A DNA stretch of 64,000 bases, taken from NCBI RefSeq assembly GCF_001552715.1, contig NZ_BCRS01000003.1, positions 1-64,000 on the forward strand, in the 5' to 3' direction. Every line of letters starts with the position of its first letter. Position 1 is the stretch's first letter. The stretch is from Mycolicibacterium vaccae NBRC 14118 = CIP 105934. Its GTDB lineage: Bacteria; Actinomycetota; Actinomycetes; Mycobacteriales; Mycobacteriaceae. A model generated the notes under the pieces. That model was not told the origin of the DNA. It searched no databases and saw only the letters and a list, made by a program, of their open reading frames with translations. Of this stretch, positions 52,791 through 61,219 are shown in pieces. The translations under genes and the position numbers were made by a program.

Positions 52791-53516
52791 ATGACGGGGC
52801 CATTCACCAACGGTGAGCAGCGGACGATCGCCGACGGTAACGTTCTGATCATTGACGACTGCACCCTGTACCGCGAGGCGCTGGCGTCGTCCCTGACCGA
52901 AAACGGATTGCGAGCTGTCCGCACGGTCGGGGACCTGCCGTCATTGATAAGTGCGTTGAATGCCATACCGCCGCTGGTGATTCTGCTCAACCTAGCCACC
53001 GTCGGGGTTCAAACCATCCTGCGCGCCATCAAAGGTTTGAGCCCGCGCGTACCGGTGATAGCGATCGGTGCATCCCTGGAAGACGAGCGCGCCCTCATGG
53101 CGTGCGCTGAGGCGGGGGTGGCGGCCTACCATATGCGAGCCGACACCCTGGCGGGGCTCCTCACCCTCATTCACGGGGTGGTGAATGGCGAGGTCTCCTG
53201 TCCCCCTGAGGTTTCGGCGATACTGTTCCGAATTCGGGCCCTGGCTGTAGGCCCGCGCAGACCGGTCGTCAGGGATCCGGGTCTCACATCCCGGGAGATC
53301 CAGATCCTCAAGTTGCTCAGACTGGGTTGTTCAAATCAGGAAATCGCCACGCAACTGTCCATTGCGGTCCACACGGTGAAAAGTCACGTTCACAGCCTGC
53401 TGACAAAGCTGGGCGTCAGCTCCCGGGCTGAGGCTGCGGCGCTGTCCCACGACCTCGATCTGGATCGAGGACCACATGACGGGACCGGATCGGGATCTAG
53501 TCGAAATTGGTCCTGA
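52791..53516 (+). CDS. LuxR/NarL-type regulator with degenerate receiver, paralogue 2
   Basis: The 241-residue protein has a receiver-like domain (about 16-135) and a C-terminal LuxR helix-turn-helix (about 170-228, LTSREIQILKLLRLGCSNQE and VHTVKSHVHSLLTKLGV). The acidic pair is retained (DD 22-23). The phospho-acceptor position is Asn67 (VILLNLAT) and the conserved Lys is Arg116 (YHMRADT). The ATG at 52791 is preferred; a TTG at 52758 overlapping the proline-rich gene is possible. It is co-transcribed with that gene and followed 5 bp later by the CCAT box of copy D. Confidence 0.8.
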   Translation: MTGPFTNGEQRTIADGNVLIIDDCTLYREALASSLTENGLRAVRTVGDLPSLISALNAIPPLVILLNLATVGVQTILRAIKGLSPRVPVIAIGASLEDERALMACAEAGVAAYHMRADTLAGLLTLIHGVVNGEVSCPPEVSAILFRIRALAVGPRRPVVRDPGLTSREIQILKLLRLGCSNQEIATQLSIAVHTVKSHVHSLLTKLGVSSRAEAAALSHDLDLDRGPHDGTGSGSSRNWS

Positions 53517-53520
53517 AGAC

Positions 53521-53552
53521 CCATGTACGTCTGCGCCGTCGACACCGATAGT
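53521..53552 (+). promoter_or_regulatory. Block-3 promoter signature, copy D (before the third LuxR-type gene)
   Basis: CCATGTAC (53521-53528), exactly 18 bp, then GATAGT (53547-53552). The upstream AAATCGCTC part is poorly kept here (AAATTGGTC near 53505). The distance to the ATG at 53679 is about 126 nt. This is the weakest of four copies but has the same core and spacing. Confidence 0.5.
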
Positions 53553-53678
53553 TATGGTGCGTCGGGTGAAATGGCCGCAGGTCGTATTCCCCACCGGCAG
53601 TGAACTAAACACTCTGTGACCGAGCGGTTCTCCTCTCTTGATCCGCACCGGCCGCGAGTCCATACCGGGGGAGGGAAA

Positions 53679-54500
53679 ATGTCGGAATGCCGATTCGACG
53701 AGACGGATGATTATGAGCTCCCGTCACCGGAGCGCATGATTCACTCAGTGATCGACCTGGCCGTCGGCGACGAACTGTCCGAGCTCAGCGTCGGATATCG
53801 CAACAGCGATCGCGGGCTCGGCATCGGGCCGGATCTTCTGCGCAAGACAGACGTTCTGGTCGTTGACGACTGCACGCTCTACCGCGAGTGCCTGGTGGGG
53901 ATTCTCACGGGCCGGCACGGTGCTGCGGCTACAGGGGTTGCTGCGGATCTGGCCTCCGTGATCGCCGACCTGGAAGCGCTGAGGCCTCGGGTGATCCTGC
54001 TCAACGTTGCCACGCACGAAAGCGTGGTGCTGCTGCGCCATGTGCTCCGATACCGTCCCGATGCCAGTGTGGTCGTCATCGGTGTCTCCGAGGACGACGA
54101 TGCTGCCATCGTGGAGTGCGCCGAGGCAGGTGCGGCTGGATATCACCTTCGCACCGACTCTCTCGAAGATCTCTTCACTCTGATCCAGAGGGTTGCTGCC
54201 GGCGAATCCGCGTGCTCGTCGCGGGTGTCGGGTGTTTTGCTCAGGCGACTGTCAGAGCTCGCGGCTCAACGCCAGCCGGCGGCCAGGGAGGTCGTCCTGA
54301 CAACGCGGGAGATCGAGATCCTGCGGATGCTTGAGGCAGGGATGGCAAACCGGGAGATCGCCGAGCAACTCTGCATCGCGGTTCACACGGTGAAGAACCA
54401 CGTGCACAGCATCTTGACAAAGCTCGGTGTGAGTTCTCGCGAACAGGCGGCTGCGTTGGCCCGCAACATGGTCGCGACGGACTGGCCGCGACGGGGCTAG
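53679..54500 (+). CDS. LuxR/NarL-type regulator with degenerate receiver, paralogue 3
   Basis: The 273-residue protein has an acidic N-terminal extension (1-55), a receiver-like domain (about 57-175) and a LuxR helix-turn-helix (about 200-260, LTTREIEILRMLEAGMANRE and VHTVKNHVHSILTKLGV). The DD pair is at 63-64, Asn109 replaces the phospho-acceptor (VILLNVAT) and Arg158 replaces the Lys (YHLRTDS). GGGGGAGGG just before the ATG at 53679 decides the start; a GTG at 53616 is the alternative. It is monocistronic: a hairpin and a new promoter follow. Confidence 0.82.
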   Translation: MSECRFDETDDYELPSPERMIHSVIDLAVGDELSELSVGYRNSDRGLGIGPDLLRKTDVLVVDDCTLYRECLVGILTGRHGAAATGVAADLASVIADLEALRPRVILLNVATHESVVLLRHVLRYRPDASVVVIGVSEDDDAAIVECAEAGAAGYHLRTDSLEDLFTLIQRVAAGESACSSRVSGVLLRRLSELAAQRQPAAREVVLTTREIEILRMLEAGMANREIAEQLCIAVHTVKNHVHSILTKLGVSSREQAAALARNMVATDWPRRG

Positions 54501-54501
54501 T

Positions 54502-54519
54502 CCCCGGTCCGGTCCGGGG
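54502..54519 (+). terminator. Hairpin after the third LuxR-type gene
   Basis: CCCCGG (54502-54507) and CCGGGG (54514-54519) form a 6 bp GC stem with a 6 nt loop directly after the stop codon. There is no U-run. It separates this gene from promoter copy B. Confidence 0.5.
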
Positions 54520-54529
54520 TGCACACCGG

Positions 54530-54577
54530 AAATCGCTCTCTTGGCCCATTTACCAACAACTTTGCGGAACGGATAGT
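54530..54577 (+). promoter_or_regulatory. Block-3 promoter signature, copy B (before the glmS-KamA operon)
   Basis: AAATCGCTC (54530-54538), GG-C-CCATTTAC (CCAT box 54546-54553), 18 bp, GATAGT (54572-54577). The leader to the ATG at 54754 is about 170 nt. It would drive the six-gene operon 54754-62113. Confidence 0.65.
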
Positions 54578-54753
54578 GAAAACGTGTTTTCGGGGGAAGC
54601 TCAAGAACTCGACCGAGGGGTGCTGAAGATCGCACGCCAGTCGACGCGGGTAACACAGTTCTGCAGGCGCGAGTATCGCGTCGCGCGTGTCGGGAACCAG
54701 ACCTCCGGTGGTCACCGGCCGTCGGCAACCGAACTCGCCGAAGGAGTTCGGTG

Positions 54754-56538
54754 ATGTGCGGGATCATTGCTTGCCGGACACATCAGCCGGCAGTGGACTA
54801 CCTGAAGGTGGGCCTACGTCGACTGGAGTACCGCGGATACGACTCGGTGGGCGTTGCAGTACAGACCGCCGACGATGACGTCGTCCGCATGCGAACGGTC
54901 GGCAGGATCGATGATCTCGATCGCATGCTGAACCAGTGGACCGGAGCTCGGTTCAACGGAGCGGGAATCGGTCACACGCGCTGGGCGACCCATGGTGCGG
55001 TGACCCCGGATAACGCCCATCCACATGCCGACTGCACCGGGCAGGTCAGCGTCGTACACAACGGGATCATCGAGAACGCCGACCTGTTGCGTGCCGAACT
55101 GACCTGCGGGGGGCATGTATTCGAGACCGCGGTGGACAGTGAGGTGCTCTGCCATCTCATCGAGGACGAACGACTCGTCGAGGACGATCTCGTTCAGGCC
55201 GTACAGAAGGCGCTCGCGAGGGCCCAGGGGTCCTGGGCGCTGGCGGTGCTGGAGAAGGCGTCAGGCCGAATCGCCGTCGCAGCCCACGGGTCTCCGCTGT
55301 TGGTGGCGCGTACCGCGCACGGCGACTTCGCGACCAGCGACATCGCCGCAGTTGCCGACTGGGCCGACGAGTACCGCATCCTCGAAGACGGCGACATCGT
55401 GGAACTCAGTTCCGACCGGTGGCTCCGCTCGGGTGTGCCGATCTCTGCGCCTCCTGCCCACCAATGCCGCTGGCGCAGCAGCGACGTGGAGTTGCGCGAC
55501 CACACGGACTTCATGGCCAAGGAGATCGATGAGCAACCGGAGGTTGCATCGCGTCTGATCGAAAGGTTGAGACCGAACATCGCCGACGGCGGCATGTGGC
55601 GCCAACTCGGCATCCCACCGTTCGAACGGCTCCGAGTGGTCGGCTGCGGCACATCGCTCAACGCCGGCAACGTGATAGCCAACCTGGTGCGTTCACTGGG
55701 CAGCCTTCCCGTGACGACGACGGTGGCCAGCGAGGCGGGCGTCGAGGTCGGGGAGCCGGATCAACTGAGTCTGGCGATCAGTCAGTCCGGCGAAACCGCC
55801 GACGTCCTGCGGGCGCTGGAAACCCCGGCAGTGCGCGACACCCGACTCCTTGCGCTCACCAACAACACACACTCCACGCTGGCTCGGGTCGCAGACGCGG
55901 TGGTCGACTGTTCAGCAGGCCCCGAGATCGGGGTGGCGGCGACCAAGACGTTCATCTGCCAGGTGATTTCGGGTGCAGCACTGATGATCTCGGCGCTCGT
56001 CGCGATGGATCGTCTGTCGGTGCAGGCGGCGGGCATTCTTGCCGACGACCTCTGCCGGATACCAGACCGCCTGGCCGCCGCCGGCGCGGTCGCCCGGAAG
56101 GTGATACCTCCGATTGCCGACGAGCTCGTGTCAGCCCGGGGGTTCATCTTCATCGCGCGGGGCTCGGGGGTTCCGTACGCGGCAGAGGGTGCTCTGAAGC
56201 TCAAGGAACTCACCTACCGGTGGGCCGAGCACTGCCCGGCGGGCGAACTCAAGCACGGACCGCTGGCACTGGTCGGCCCCGGAACCCCGGTGATCGTGGT
56301 CGACAACGGTGACCCGAAGCTGCTCTGCAACGTAGCGGAGGTCGCGGCTCGTGGCGGGCGCGTCATCACCATCGGCGCCAGAGAAAGCTCGGTGCCGGTC
56401 GTCGACGACCACGGCGCGCCCTGGGGACCCGTCGCGGCGACCGTGCCGCTCCAGGTACTGGCCCGCACCCTGGCACTTTCCCTGGGCCGGGACGTCGACA
56501 AACCGCGGAATCTGGCCAAGTCGGTGACGGTCGAATGA
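54754..56538 (+). CDS. Glutamine-fructose-6-phosphate aminotransferase (GlmS paralogue)
   Basis: The 594-residue enzyme makes glucosamine 6-phosphate from fructose 6-phosphate and glutamine. The N-terminal glutaminase has the nucleophile Cys2 (MCGIIACR), RLEYRGYDSVG, GHTRWATHG and HNGIIEN. Two SIS sugar-isomerase domains follow, with ISQSGETADVL (about 348-358) and KELTYRWAEHCPAGELKHGP (about 488-507), and the C-terminal LAKSVTVE. The ATG at 54754, not the GTG just before it, is used because Cys must be residue 2 after Met; AAGGAG is 7 bases upstream. It sits in an EPS operon, so it probably feeds a local aminosugar need. It overlaps the next gene by ATGA. Confidence 0.9.
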   Translation: MCGIIACRTHQPAVDYLKVGLRRLEYRGYDSVGVAVQTADDDVVRMRTVGRIDDLDRMLNQWTGARFNGAGIGHTRWATHGAVTPDNAHPHADCTGQVSVVHNGIIENADLLRAELTCGGHVFETAVDSEVLCHLIEDERLVEDDLVQAVQKALARAQGSWALAVLEKASGRIAVAAHGSPLLVARTAHGDFATSDIAAVADWADEYRILEDGDIVELSSDRWLRSGVPISAPPAHQCRWRSSDVELRDHTDFMAKEIDEQPEVASRLIERLRPNIADGGMWRQLGIPPFERLRVVGCGTSLNAGNVIANLVRSLGSLPVTTTVASEAGVEVGEPDQLSLAISQSGETADVLRALETPAVRDTRLLALTNNTHSTLARVADAVVDCSAGPEIGVAATKTFICQVISGAALMISALVAMDRLSVQAAGILADDLCRIPDRLAAAGAVARKVIPPIADELVSARGFIFIARGSGVPYAAEGALKLKELTYRWAEHCPAGELKHGPLALVGPGTPVIVVDNGDPKLLCNVAEVAARGGRVITIGARESSVPVVDDHGAPWGPVAATVPLQVLARTLALSLGRDVDKPRNLAKSVTVE

Positions 56539-58073
56539 CCGCCCCGACAGGCGTGGCCGCCGCCCACACACTCCCTTCCGATACCGAGACCGCGGACAAC
56601 GCCGATGTCGTCAGCGACTTCCTTGCCGCAGCGCGGCGCTGGTCTGACCGTCCTGCGGTGATGCACAACGGATGCGCCACCACTTACCGCGACTTCGCCG
56701 AACAGGTCCTGAACACCGCGTCCCGCTGCGTGGCCGGGGACCTCGCAGATGCGAAAGGCCCGTCAGGTCTCGTCGGGGTACGCGCTTCCCACCATCCCGC
56801 CACGGCCGCCCACCTCCTTGGGATCCTGCACGCCAACGCCACCTACTGCCCCGTCGATGACATCCTTCCGCCCGGACGCCGGGCGGCGATCGCGGAGGTG
56901 CTCGGTCTGTCCAGGCTGATCGTCGCGACCGATCCGGAGCCTGCCGGAGTACGGGACGCGGTGCCGCCGGTGCCACCGAGGCGGGCCGGCGAGGCCGCGT
57001 ATGTGCTGTGCACCTCCGGTTCCACCGGCACCCCGAAGCCGGTCGCAGTCTCTCGGGAGGCGCTGAGCGTCGCGGTGCGGGCACTGCGGGGGCTGTTCGC
57101 GCTGACTCCGGACGACCGCGTGCTGCAGTTCTCGTCGCTCGGCTGGGACACGTGCCTGGAGGAGATCCTGCCTGCGCTCATCACCGGTGCCGCAGTCGTT
57201 TTCGACGACCGGGCGCACAGCGGCTCATTCGCGACCTTCCTGCGGATGCTGGCCGATCAGGCGGTCACGGTTGTCGACCTGCCGACCGCGTTCTGGCACG
57301 AGCTCGTCCTGTTTCTCGACGAGGAGAAGGCGACGTTGCCGGACAGCGTCCGACTGGTGATCATCGGCGGCGAGCGCGTCGACCCCACCCGCCTGGGTCA
57401 GTGGCGAGAGCTCGACACGACGGACGTCGTGCTCTTGAACACCTACGGGTGCACGGAAACAACGATGATCACACACGCGGTGCAACTCTTCGGGCCCGGC
57501 ACAGATTCGGAACTCGCTTCCGCTGCCGAGGCGCCGATCGGCCGGCCGCTACCGCACGTGCTTGAGCACGTCGGAGCCAACGGCGAACTGATGGTCTCCG
57601 GTCCCGCCCTGGCCAGCGGATACCTCGGGGCGCCCGACCTGACGGCAGCCGCCTTCCCGACTGCGGACCACGGTTCAGGACCGCAGAGATGGTTCCGTAC
57701 CGGAGATCTGGTCGTGGGAGACGGGAAAGGCCTTCTGTACTCGCGGGGTCGTGCCGACGAGCAGGTCAAGGTCCGGGGTGTCCGTGTACACCCTGCCGAG
57801 GTCGAGATGCAGCTGAACTCCCATCCCGCCGTGTCAGGTGCGGTGGTGGTCGGCGAGCGACTACTCGGCGGTACGGCGCTCACCGCGTATGTGGTGGCCC
57901 GCGGCGTCACAGCCGCAGACCTCAGGAGGCACCTCGGCGGCCGCCTCCCCTCGCAATTCGTGCCCAGCCGTTTCAGATTCGTGAACGAGCTGGTCTACAC
58001 GGCCAGCGGAAAAGTCGATCGCGCTGCAACGCGGCGTGCAGTGGTGGACAGCGACAAAGGAGCACGTACATGA
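56535..58073 (+). CDS. Stand-alone amino-acid adenylation enzyme (NRPS A-domain-like)
   Basis: The 512-residue ANL enzyme activates a carboxylate as an adenylate for transfer to the following carrier protein. Core motifs: A3 VLCTSGSTGTPKPVAVS (about 156-172), A5 NTYGCTETT (about 303-311), A7 WFRTGDLVVGDG (about 385-396), A8 RADEQVKVRGVRVHPAEVE and A10 YTASGKVDR (lysine about 498). The A4 region SLGWDTCLEEI keeps the Asp that in amino-acid-activating A domains contacts the alpha-amino group, so an amino acid is the likely substrate. It is coupled by ATGA overlaps on both sides. Which amino acid is activated is not known. Confidence 0.85.
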   Translation: MTAPTGVAAAHTLPSDTETADNADVVSDFLAAARRWSDRPAVMHNGCATTYRDFAEQVLNTASRCVAGDLADAKGPSGLVGVRASHHPATAAHLLGILHANATYCPVDDILPPGRRAAIAEVLGLSRLIVATDPEPAGVRDAVPPVPPRRAGEAAYVLCTSGSTGTPKPVAVSREALSVAVRALRGLFALTPDDRVLQFSSLGWDTCLEEILPALITGAAVVFDDRAHSGSFATFLRMLADQAVTVVDLPTAFWHELVLFLDEEKATLPDSVRLVIIGGERVDPTRLGQWRELDTTDVVLLNTYGCTETTMITHAVQLFGPGTDSELASAAEAPIGRPLPHVLEHVGANGELMVSGPALASGYLGAPDLTAAAFPTADHGSGPQRWFRTGDLVVGDGKGLLYSRGRADEQVKVRGVRVHPAEVEMQLNSHPAVSGAVVVGERLLGGTALTAYVVARGVTAADLRRHLGGRLPSQFVPSRFRFVNELVYTASGKVDRAATRRAVVDSDKGART

Positions 58074-58291
58074 GCGCCGAACACATCGTTGGAATCTTCC
58101 GGCGGGTTCTCAACACCTCCGAGGTGGACGAACACTCGGACTTCTTCGAACTCGGCGGTGACTCACTGTTGGCCACGCGGGTGCTCAGCGCGATCGCCAG
58201 GGACTTCGGGATCGAGCTGACCTATGACGACATCGTCGACTACCCGACGCCGGTCGGTCTCTCCGATCTGACCGCAGCCGTGGCGTCATGA
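58070..58291 (+). CDS. Acyl/peptidyl carrier protein
   Basis: The 73-residue carrier protein has the phosphopantetheine site FFELGGDSLLATRVL with Ser32. The four-helix pattern of PCP/ACP proteins is evident (HIVGIFRRVLNTSEVDE, then SAIARDFGIELTYDDIVDYP). GGDSL with a preceding ELGG is more typical of NRPS carriers than of fatty-acid ACPs. It lies directly behind the adenylation enzyme (ATGA overlap), which should load it, and before an amine oxidase (ATGA overlap). The frame is open 380 bp upstream within the adenylation gene, but the ATG at 58070 with AAAGGAG is clear. Confidence 0.88.
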   Translation: MSAEHIVGIFRRVLNTSEVDEHSDFFELGGDSLLATRVLSAIARDFGIELTYDDIVDYPTPVGLSDLTAAVAS

Positions 58292-59676
58292 GCCCAGATG
58301 GTATGCGTGTCATCGTGGTCGGCGCGGGCCTGGCCGGATTGACCGCCGCGGTCGAACTGACCGCCGCAGGAGCCGATGTCGTCGTTCTCGAGGCGCGTGA
58401 CAGAGTCGGTGGCCGGATGCACGGTGTGCCGGTGGCCGAGGGCGTGGTCGGTGACGGAGGCGCCGCGTACCTGGGGGAGCAGCACACCGAACTGCTCAGG
58501 CTGATCGACCGGTACAGCCTGAACCTGGCCTCGACGGCGATGGCGGGCGAGAGCACCTTCCTGATCGGCGATCAACGCACCACGACGCCGAGCCGGGTAC
58601 CGCCGCTGGATGCCATAGCCCTGGGCGACCTCTTCGACAGGCTCGACGACCTCGTCACCCGGGTCCGCCCCGATGCCCCCTGGTTGACCCCTGGCGCCGA
58701 GCGACTCGACCGGCTGTCGGCGGCAAGCTGGCTCGCCGAAGAGGTCAGACGTCCGGACGCCAAGACCTTCTTCCCACTGTTCATCGGTGAGATGATGGCC
58801 GCTGATCCGGCGGCGATCTCGGTGTTGCACATGGCCTTCTATCTGAGATCAGGAGGTGGGATCCGCTACCTCAATGCGTTCGAGGGCGGAGCCCAGCAGT
58901 GGCGGATCGACGGCGGCGCACATCTGCTGTGCGAGGCGCTCTCGACACAACTCGGCGACCGGGTGCGCCTGCGACAACCAGTACAGGCCATCGAGCAGGA
59001 TGCTGACGGCGTTCTCGTGCGGTGCTTCTCCGACACCAACGGTCCGGGGTCGCAGCACCGGGCCGACCGGGTGGTCGTCGCGATCCCTCCGTTACTGGCG
59101 CAGCGCATCGAGTTCCGCCCCGGGTTGCCCGCCCTGCGTGCGACCGGGCTGACCGGCCGCGGTTGTGCAATCAAGGTGCAGCTCGGTTATCCGGGCCCGC
59201 TGTGGCGGGACCGAGGCCTGTCGGGATGGTCTGTGAGTACCGGTGGACCGCTCCTGTCGACCGTCGACGACAGCCCGATCGACGAATCAGCCGGAGTGCT
59301 CACCGGATTCGTCACCGGCGAGGCCGCGACGGCATTCACCAAGCTGTCGGCGTCAGAGCAGGCGGCTGCCGCGGTGGCCCACGCGCGCAGACTCTTTCCG
59401 AGTCTGCCGGCGCCCACACGGTGCACGGTCACCGATTGGCTGTCAGAGAAGTACAGCAGGGGCTGCTATGCCGCACTTTTCGGCCCGGGCGACTGGATGA
59501 AACTGGGCCCGCAACTGACCATTCCGCACGGCCGCGTCCATTGGGCCGGCACCGAGACGAGCCTGGAGTTCTTCGGGCTGATGGAAGGCGCGATCAGGTC
59601 AGGTCAACGTGTCGCGACCGAGTTGACAGGCATCGGCGATTCCGTGGCCGATCGAGGGAAGGTGCTCGCACGATGA
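58288..59676 (+). CDS. FAD-dependent amine oxidase-family protein
   Basis: The 462-residue flavoprotein begins with the dinucleotide-binding fold VIVVGAGLAGLTAAVEL (about 8-24) and ARDRVGGRMHGV (about 37-48). C-terminal FAD contacts are in GRVHWAGTETSLEFFGLMEGAIRSG (split about 419-443). This is the flavin monoamine oxidase/amino-oxidase group. It could oxidise a free amine, an aminosugar, or an aminoacyl group on the carrier protein. The context between a carrier protein and an aminomutase suggests tailoring of the activated amino acid. It overlaps both neighbours by ATGA. Confidence 0.83.
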   Translation: MSPDGMRVIVVGAGLAGLTAAVELTAAGADVVVLEARDRVGGRMHGVPVAEGVVGDGGAAYLGEQHTELLRLIDRYSLNLASTAMAGESTFLIGDQRTTTPSRVPPLDAIALGDLFDRLDDLVTRVRPDAPWLTPGAERLDRLSAASWLAEEVRRPDAKTFFPLFIGEMMAADPAAISVLHMAFYLRSGGGIRYLNAFEGGAQQWRIDGGAHLLCEALSTQLGDRVRLRQPVQAIEQDADGVLVRCFSDTNGPGSQHRADRVVVAIPPLLAQRIEFRPGLPALRATGLTGRGCAIKVQLGYPGPLWRDRGLSGWSVSTGGPLLSTVDDSPIDESAGVLTGFVTGEAATAFTKLSASEQAAAAVAHARRLFPSLPAPTRCTVTDWLSEKYSRGCYAALFGPGDWMKLGPQLTIPHGRVHWAGTETSLEFFGLMEGAIRSGQRVATELTGIGDSVADRGKVLAR

Positions 59677-61202
59677 CGACACTGATCGAATCCGACGACA
59701 GCGGGTTCGCCCCCGTCACCGAGCAGCCGTATACCTACGCGCGGCGGTTGCTTACCGAACCGGATTGGCGACGGTATCCGGGTTGGTCCGGTGTCACCGA
59801 GAGTGAGTGGCGCGACCCGCAATGGCAGCGAGCGCATTCGGTCAAGAATATCGCCCAGCTACGTTCGGTCCTCGGTGATCTGATCGACGAGCGCTTCTAC
59901 GTCGACCTGGCAGCCGATCAGCAGCAGCGGGCCACGATGTCCATGCTGCTACCGCCGCAGATGATCAACACCATGGTCCCGGTTTGGGAGCCGGGGCGCG
60001 CCGGGTTGACCGAGGCGTTCTTCGCGGACCCGATCCGGCGTTACATGCTGCCGGTGCTCAGCGACCGCCAGCCCGAATGGTGTTCACACCCCTATGCGGA
60101 GCGTGATTCACTGCATGAGAGCGACATGTGGGTGGTCGAGGGCCTGACTCATCGCTACCCGACCAAGGTGCTCGCAGAGATGCTGTCCACCTGCCCGCAG
60201 TACTGCGGACACTGCACACGGATGGACCTGATCGGAAACTCCACCCCGACTGTCACGAAGGCGAGGCTCACTCTGCAGCCGGCCGACCGGCAGGAGCGGA
60301 TGCTGGAGTATCTGCGAGCCACTCCCTCAGTGCGTGACGTCGTGGTATCCGGCGGTGATGTCGGCAACATGCCTTGGCCGCGGCTGGAATCCTTTGTGCT
60401 GCAACTGCTGGAGATCGACACCATCCGCGACATCCGATTGGCGACCAAGGCGCTTGCCGCGCTGCCGCAGCACTGGCTGCAGACGAAAGTCCTCGATGGC
60501 GTGCATCGCGTGGCGCGGCGGGCTGCGGATCGCGGCGTGAATCTCGCGCTGCACACCCACATCAACCACGTACAGTCGGTGACCCCGCTGGTGGCGTCGG
60601 CGGCCCGCGGGTTGCTTGATGCGGGTCTGCGCGACGTCCGGAACCAGGGCGTGTTGATGCGGGGCGTCAATGCCACCACCGGAGACCTGCTCGACCTGTG
60701 CTTCGCGCTGCAGGGAGAGGCGAATATCCTGCCGTACTACTTCTACATGTGTGACATGATCCCGAACGCCGAGCACTGGCGGACTTCGTTGGCTCAAGCC
60801 CAACAGTTGCAGTTGTCGATCATGGGATATCTCCCCGGTTTCGCGACACCGCGTGTGGTCTGCGACGTTCCCTACGTGGGGAAGCGGTGGGTGCATCAGG
60901 TGGTGCGCTACGACCAGAATCTCGGAATCTCCTACTGGAGCAAGAATTACCGCACAGGTCTGGAGGTTGCCGACCCCGACGCCCTGAACCGTGTGTACCC
61001 GTACTTCGATCCGATCGACAGTCTGCCGGCGCTTGGGCAGGCCTGGTGGCGTAAGAACGGAGACCGGACCTGGGACGCCGCGGCCCTGGCCGAGGATGGA
61101 CCGGCAATGCCTGCCCCAGGCGGCGGCACCGTATGTGCAACCTACGGTGCCGCCGCGGGTGCAGCGCACCTGACACCCGTGGCCGACCCCGCGGGTCATT
61201 GA
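59673..61202 (+). CDS. KamA-family radical SAM 2,3-aminomutase
   Basis: The 509-residue enzyme belongs to the lysine 2,3-aminomutase family (PLP plus a 4Fe-4S cluster), which moves an alpha-amino group to the beta carbon. The cluster motif is CPQYCGHC (Cys174, 178, 181), the SAM-binding glycine stretch is VVVSGGDVGNMP, and the PLP lysine aligns with Lys404 in VPYVGKRW. The region of the two aspartates that hold the lysine side chain in LAM reads RGVNATTG (Ala334 in place of the first) and YMCDMIPN (Asp361 kept). Lysine may thus not be the substrate. It has a longer N- and C-terminus than classical KamA (about 420-470). It overlaps the amine oxidase (ATGA). Confidence 0.87.
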   Translation: MTTLIESDDSGFAPVTEQPYTYARRLLTEPDWRRYPGWSGVTESEWRDPQWQRAHSVKNIAQLRSVLGDLIDERFYVDLAADQQQRATMSMLLPPQMINTMVPVWEPGRAGLTEAFFADPIRRYMLPVLSDRQPEWCSHPYAERDSLHESDMWVVEGLTHRYPTKVLAEMLSTCPQYCGHCTRMDLIGNSTPTVTKARLTLQPADRQERMLEYLRATPSVRDVVVSGGDVGNMPWPRLESFVLQLLEIDTIRDIRLATKALAALPQHWLQTKVLDGVHRVARRAADRGVNLALHTHINHVQSVTPLVASAARGLLDAGLRDVRNQGVLMRGVNATTGDLLDLCFALQGEANILPYYFYMCDMIPNAEHWRTSLAQAQQLQLSIMGYLPGFATPRVVCDVPYVGKRWVHQVVRYDQNLGISYWSKNYRTGLEVADPDALNRVYPYFDPIDSLPALGQAWWRKNGDRTWDAAALAEDGPAMPAPGGGTVCATYGAAAGAAHLTPVADPAGH

Positions 61203-61219
61203 GGGAAGGGCGCACCGGG

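Noticed and set aside
59022-59672. N-terminal extension of the aminomutase
   Set aside because: The upstream part overlaps the FAD amine oxidase in another frame and is Arg/Gly-rich without motifs; the ATGA overlap at 59673 gives a sensible start.
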